A DNA stretch of 64,000 bases from assembly GCA_900554635.1 (NCBI GenBank), contig USHY01000001.1, positions 25,464 to 89,463 of the forward strand, in the 5' to 3' direction. This DNA comes from an uncultured Clostridium sp. (lineage in GTDB: Bacteria; Bacillota; Clostridia; TANB77; CAG-508). The notes under the pieces are model-generated. The model was not told the DNA's origin and made no database searches. It saw only the letters and a program-made list of their open reading frames with translations. Position numbers and translations under genes: made by a program. Numbering within the stretch: the first letter of the stretch is position 1; every line of letters begins with the position of its first letter. This document shows positions 62,877-64,000 of the stretch, one piece after another.

Positions 62877-63148
62877 TAAATATTTTCATAATGTGTCCAA
62901 AGGCTAAGTATTTTGATTGTTTTTTCTTCTTCTAGTATTTGATAAACTAATCTATGCTGTACATTTATTCTTCTTGAATATGCACCTTCTAAATCTCCTA
63001 CTAGTTTTTCATAAGGTGGTGGGTTTTGAAATGGATTTTGTTTAATTATTTCAATTAATTTTTGAACTTTGCTTTCTAGTTTTATTGCTTTTATTTTAGG
63101 AATGTCTTTCAGTACTTTCTTTCTGTACACGATTCTATACACTACCAT
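62876..63148 (-). CDS. YoeB/Txe-type mRNA interferase toxin
   Basis: 90 residues, RelE/ParE fold. VVYRIVYRKKVLKDIPKIKAIKLESKVQKLIEII, then NPFQNPPPYEKLVGDLEGAYSRRINVQHRLVYQILEEEKTIKILSLWTHYEN. The PPYEKL, SRRIN-QHRLVY and final His-Tyr (HYE) are the YoeB/Txe active-site blocks. It cuts mRNA at the ribosome when unbound. It overlaps the antitoxin by 7 bp and ends in the 52-bp repeat. Confidence 0.92.
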   Translation of the reverse strand: MVVYRIVYRKKVLKDIPKIKAIKLESKVQKLIEIIKQNPFQNPPPYEKLVGDLEGAYSRRINVQHRLVYQILEEEKTIKILSLWTHYENI

Positions 63149-63390
63149 TTCACCTCTTTTTCATCGACACATTCATCAATTGGCTCTTTTAGTCCTTTTA
63201 TTATATCTTCTTTTAATCCTGGTATTGATGAAATATATAAAGTTTCCATTATGTTATTATAATCCTCCTCTGATAGTACAATAGCATTTCCATTTTTTGT
63301 AGAAATGTTTATTGGTTCATTATATTTTATTGTTTGGTCTAATAATTCATATATATCTTTTCTAAAATTTGTAACATTTACATTAGTCAT
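63142..63390 (-). CDS. YefM/Phd-family antitoxin
   Basis: 82 residues: VNVTNFRKDIYELLDQTIKYNEPINISTKNGNAIVLSEEDYNNIMETLYI is the DNA-binding Phd/YefM fold; the acidic tail (PIDECVDEKEVKW) would bind and block the toxin. Start ATG 63390 follows AGGAGGTGC. The toxin start overlaps its end, ensuring coupled translation. The promoter at 63414-63442 contains repeated ACGCTA units, a plausible operator for self-repression. It lies next to the CRISPR system, a common defence-island arrangement. Confidence 0.92.
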   Translation of the reverse strand: MTNVNVTNFRKDIYELLDQTIKYNEPINISTKNGNAIVLSEEDYNNIMETLYISSIPGLKEDIIKGLKEPIDECVDEKEVKW

Positions 63391-63413
63391 CGCAAAGCAC
63401 CTCCTGTATTTAT

Positions 63414-63442
63414 ATTATAGCGTACGTTTTAGCGTATGTCAA
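63414..63442 (-). promoter_or_regulatory. Toxin-antitoxin promoter with operator repeats
   Basis: -35 TTGACA (63442-63437), 17-bp spacer, -10 TATAAT (63419-63414), all consensus. The spacer TACGCTAAAACGTACGC carries repeated ACGC units in otherwise AT-only DNA. I see nothing in 63443-63630. Confidence 0.8.
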
Positions 63443-63630
63443 TATATGTGTTTATTTTTTACAAATTAGATTGATATTATGCACTTTAATACAATGAGCA
63501 TATACATCATCTCCTATTATTGAAATGTTTTTTGGATTTTAATTCTAGGAAGATTTCCTAAAATTTTATAGATTGAATACTGGTATTATACACTCATTTT
63601 GATTGTTTGTAAATAAATTTTTCGTTTTTT

Positions 63631-63682
63631 AAAAAACACCTCTTACAATAATATGCTTTATTATTGTAAAAGGCTTTATTTT
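63631..63682. repeat. 52-bp hairpin repeat, copy 2
   Basis: Identical to 62825-62876 and in the same orientation. It lies at the end of ylmH, where it can act as terminator. The toxin-antitoxin unit lies exactly between the two copies. Confidence 0.9.
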
Positions 63683-64000
63683 ATTTATACTTCTTTATCT
63701 CAACTATTCTTTTTCCCTTTCTGTTCTCTCCTAAATCAGCTCCTACTATGAACTTTCCCTTTCCTCGTATTATCAATACATCCCCTATATTTACTATTTT
63801 TGATTGCTTTGTTTCAATCTTACAATTTATTGAAACCTTCTCGCTTTCAATGAGCTTTGCTGTTTCGTTTCTTGAAAGTTTTGTTATTTCTGATACTATG
63901 TTGTCTATCCTCATTGAGTTTGATGTTATTTTAAATATATCAAAGTCTGGTTCTTTTACTTCTATGTTGTCTATGTCTATTATTGATATTTTAGATTTTT
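63681..64000 (-). CDS. ylmH: YlmH S4-domain RNA-binding protein (partial, N-terminus off window)
   Basis: C-terminal 105 or so residues; the frame is open to the right edge. FKITSNSMRIDNIVSEITKLSRNETAKLIESEKVSINCKIETKQSKIVNIGDVLIIRGKGKFIVG is the YlmH-type S4 domain (linker plus R-x-D-x-x-V and the V-x-x-N…GD-x-x-x-x-R-G). YlmH binds ribosomes or tRNA and is linked to division operons and stalled-ribosome rescue. The internal ATG at 63914 is not the real start, because conserved sequence continues upstream. The rest of its operon lies outside the window. Confidence 0.88.
   Translation of the reverse strand, partial: KSKISIIDIDNIEVKEPDFDIFKITSNSMRIDNIVSEITKLSRNETAKLIESEKVSINCKIETKQSKIVNIGDVLIIRGKGKFIVGADLGENRKGKRIVEIKKYK

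Noticed and set aside
62825..63682. 52-bp repeats as ends of an insertion sequence
   Set aside because: They are direct, not inverted, and no transposase lies between them; terminator-type elements fit better.

Overview
The window comes from a low-GC, spore-forming member of the Clostridia (Bacillota). Evidence: strongly AT-rich codon use, sleB-ypeB germination genes, an alpha/beta-type small acid-soluble spore protein, sigH, a SpoVB-like flippase, AGGAGG ribosome sites, and the housekeeping order tadA / SRP RNA / dnaX / ybaB / recR.

Layout. 1-5.8 kb (minus strand): partial comEC, a secreted SH3-repeat protein, an AI-2E-type permease, exonuclease III and a SpoVB/MurJ-like flippase. 5.9-7.1 kb: a Fic AMPylase with its own consensus promoter, flanked by 28-bp direct repeats. 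7.25-7.62 kb: tRNA-Thr, -Glu and -Lys. 7.6-10.9 kb: pyrG, an HD-domain protein, a DUF1858 protein. 11.0-14.4 kb (plus strand): a fragment of a conjugation (type IV secretion) operon: VirD4, a pilin-like protein, a TrbL/VirB6-like protein and PrgI, with no VirB4, relaxase or integrase. 14.5-47.8 kb: a surface-polysaccharide locus. TagO/WecA is on plus; the rest is on minus. It holds two Wzx flippases, two Wzy-like polymerases, many glycosyltransferases, a UDP-L-FucNAc pathway (capE-capF-capG plus a WbuB-like transferase), LicD with TarI/IspD, an LCP ligase, TagA/WecB and an MdoB-like phosphoglycerol transferase. 47.9-56.0 kb: spore and housekeeping genes, SRP RNA, tRNA-Arg(CCU), sigH. 56.4-62.7 kb: a type II-C CRISPR-Cas system (21 repeats, cas2, cas1, cas9, tracrRNA). 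62.8-63.7 kb: a YefM/YoeB-like toxin-antitoxin pair beside two identical 52-bp hairpin repeats. The right edge holds partial ylmH.

Two things stand out. First, six genes (SH3 protein, VirD4, TrbL-like, TagO, WcaJ-like sugar transferase, YpeB) are each split by a +1 frameshift, and in all six the zero-frame codon at the break is CGG. Skipping the C restores the family sequence with Gly (GGA or GGT), including the VirD4 Walker A glycine and the DGLDG glycine of TagO. By eye I found only one other in-frame CGG among all genes here, in the HD-domain gene, whose codon use differs from its neighbours. This suggests CGG is unassigned or starved and is passed by +1 decoding, or that CGG-N is read as a four-base Gly codon. 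An assembly artefact is not excluded.

Second, the CRISPR system appears to use repeat-embedded promoters: every repeat ends in an extended -10 (TG-A-TATAAT), so each spacer carries its own start site, reading toward the cas genes and stopping at a 15-bp hairpin terminator. The tracrRNA lies inside the 5' leader of cas9, behind a consensus promoter very like the tRNA promoter in this window, with a 36-nt anti-repeat identical to the repeat at 30 positions.
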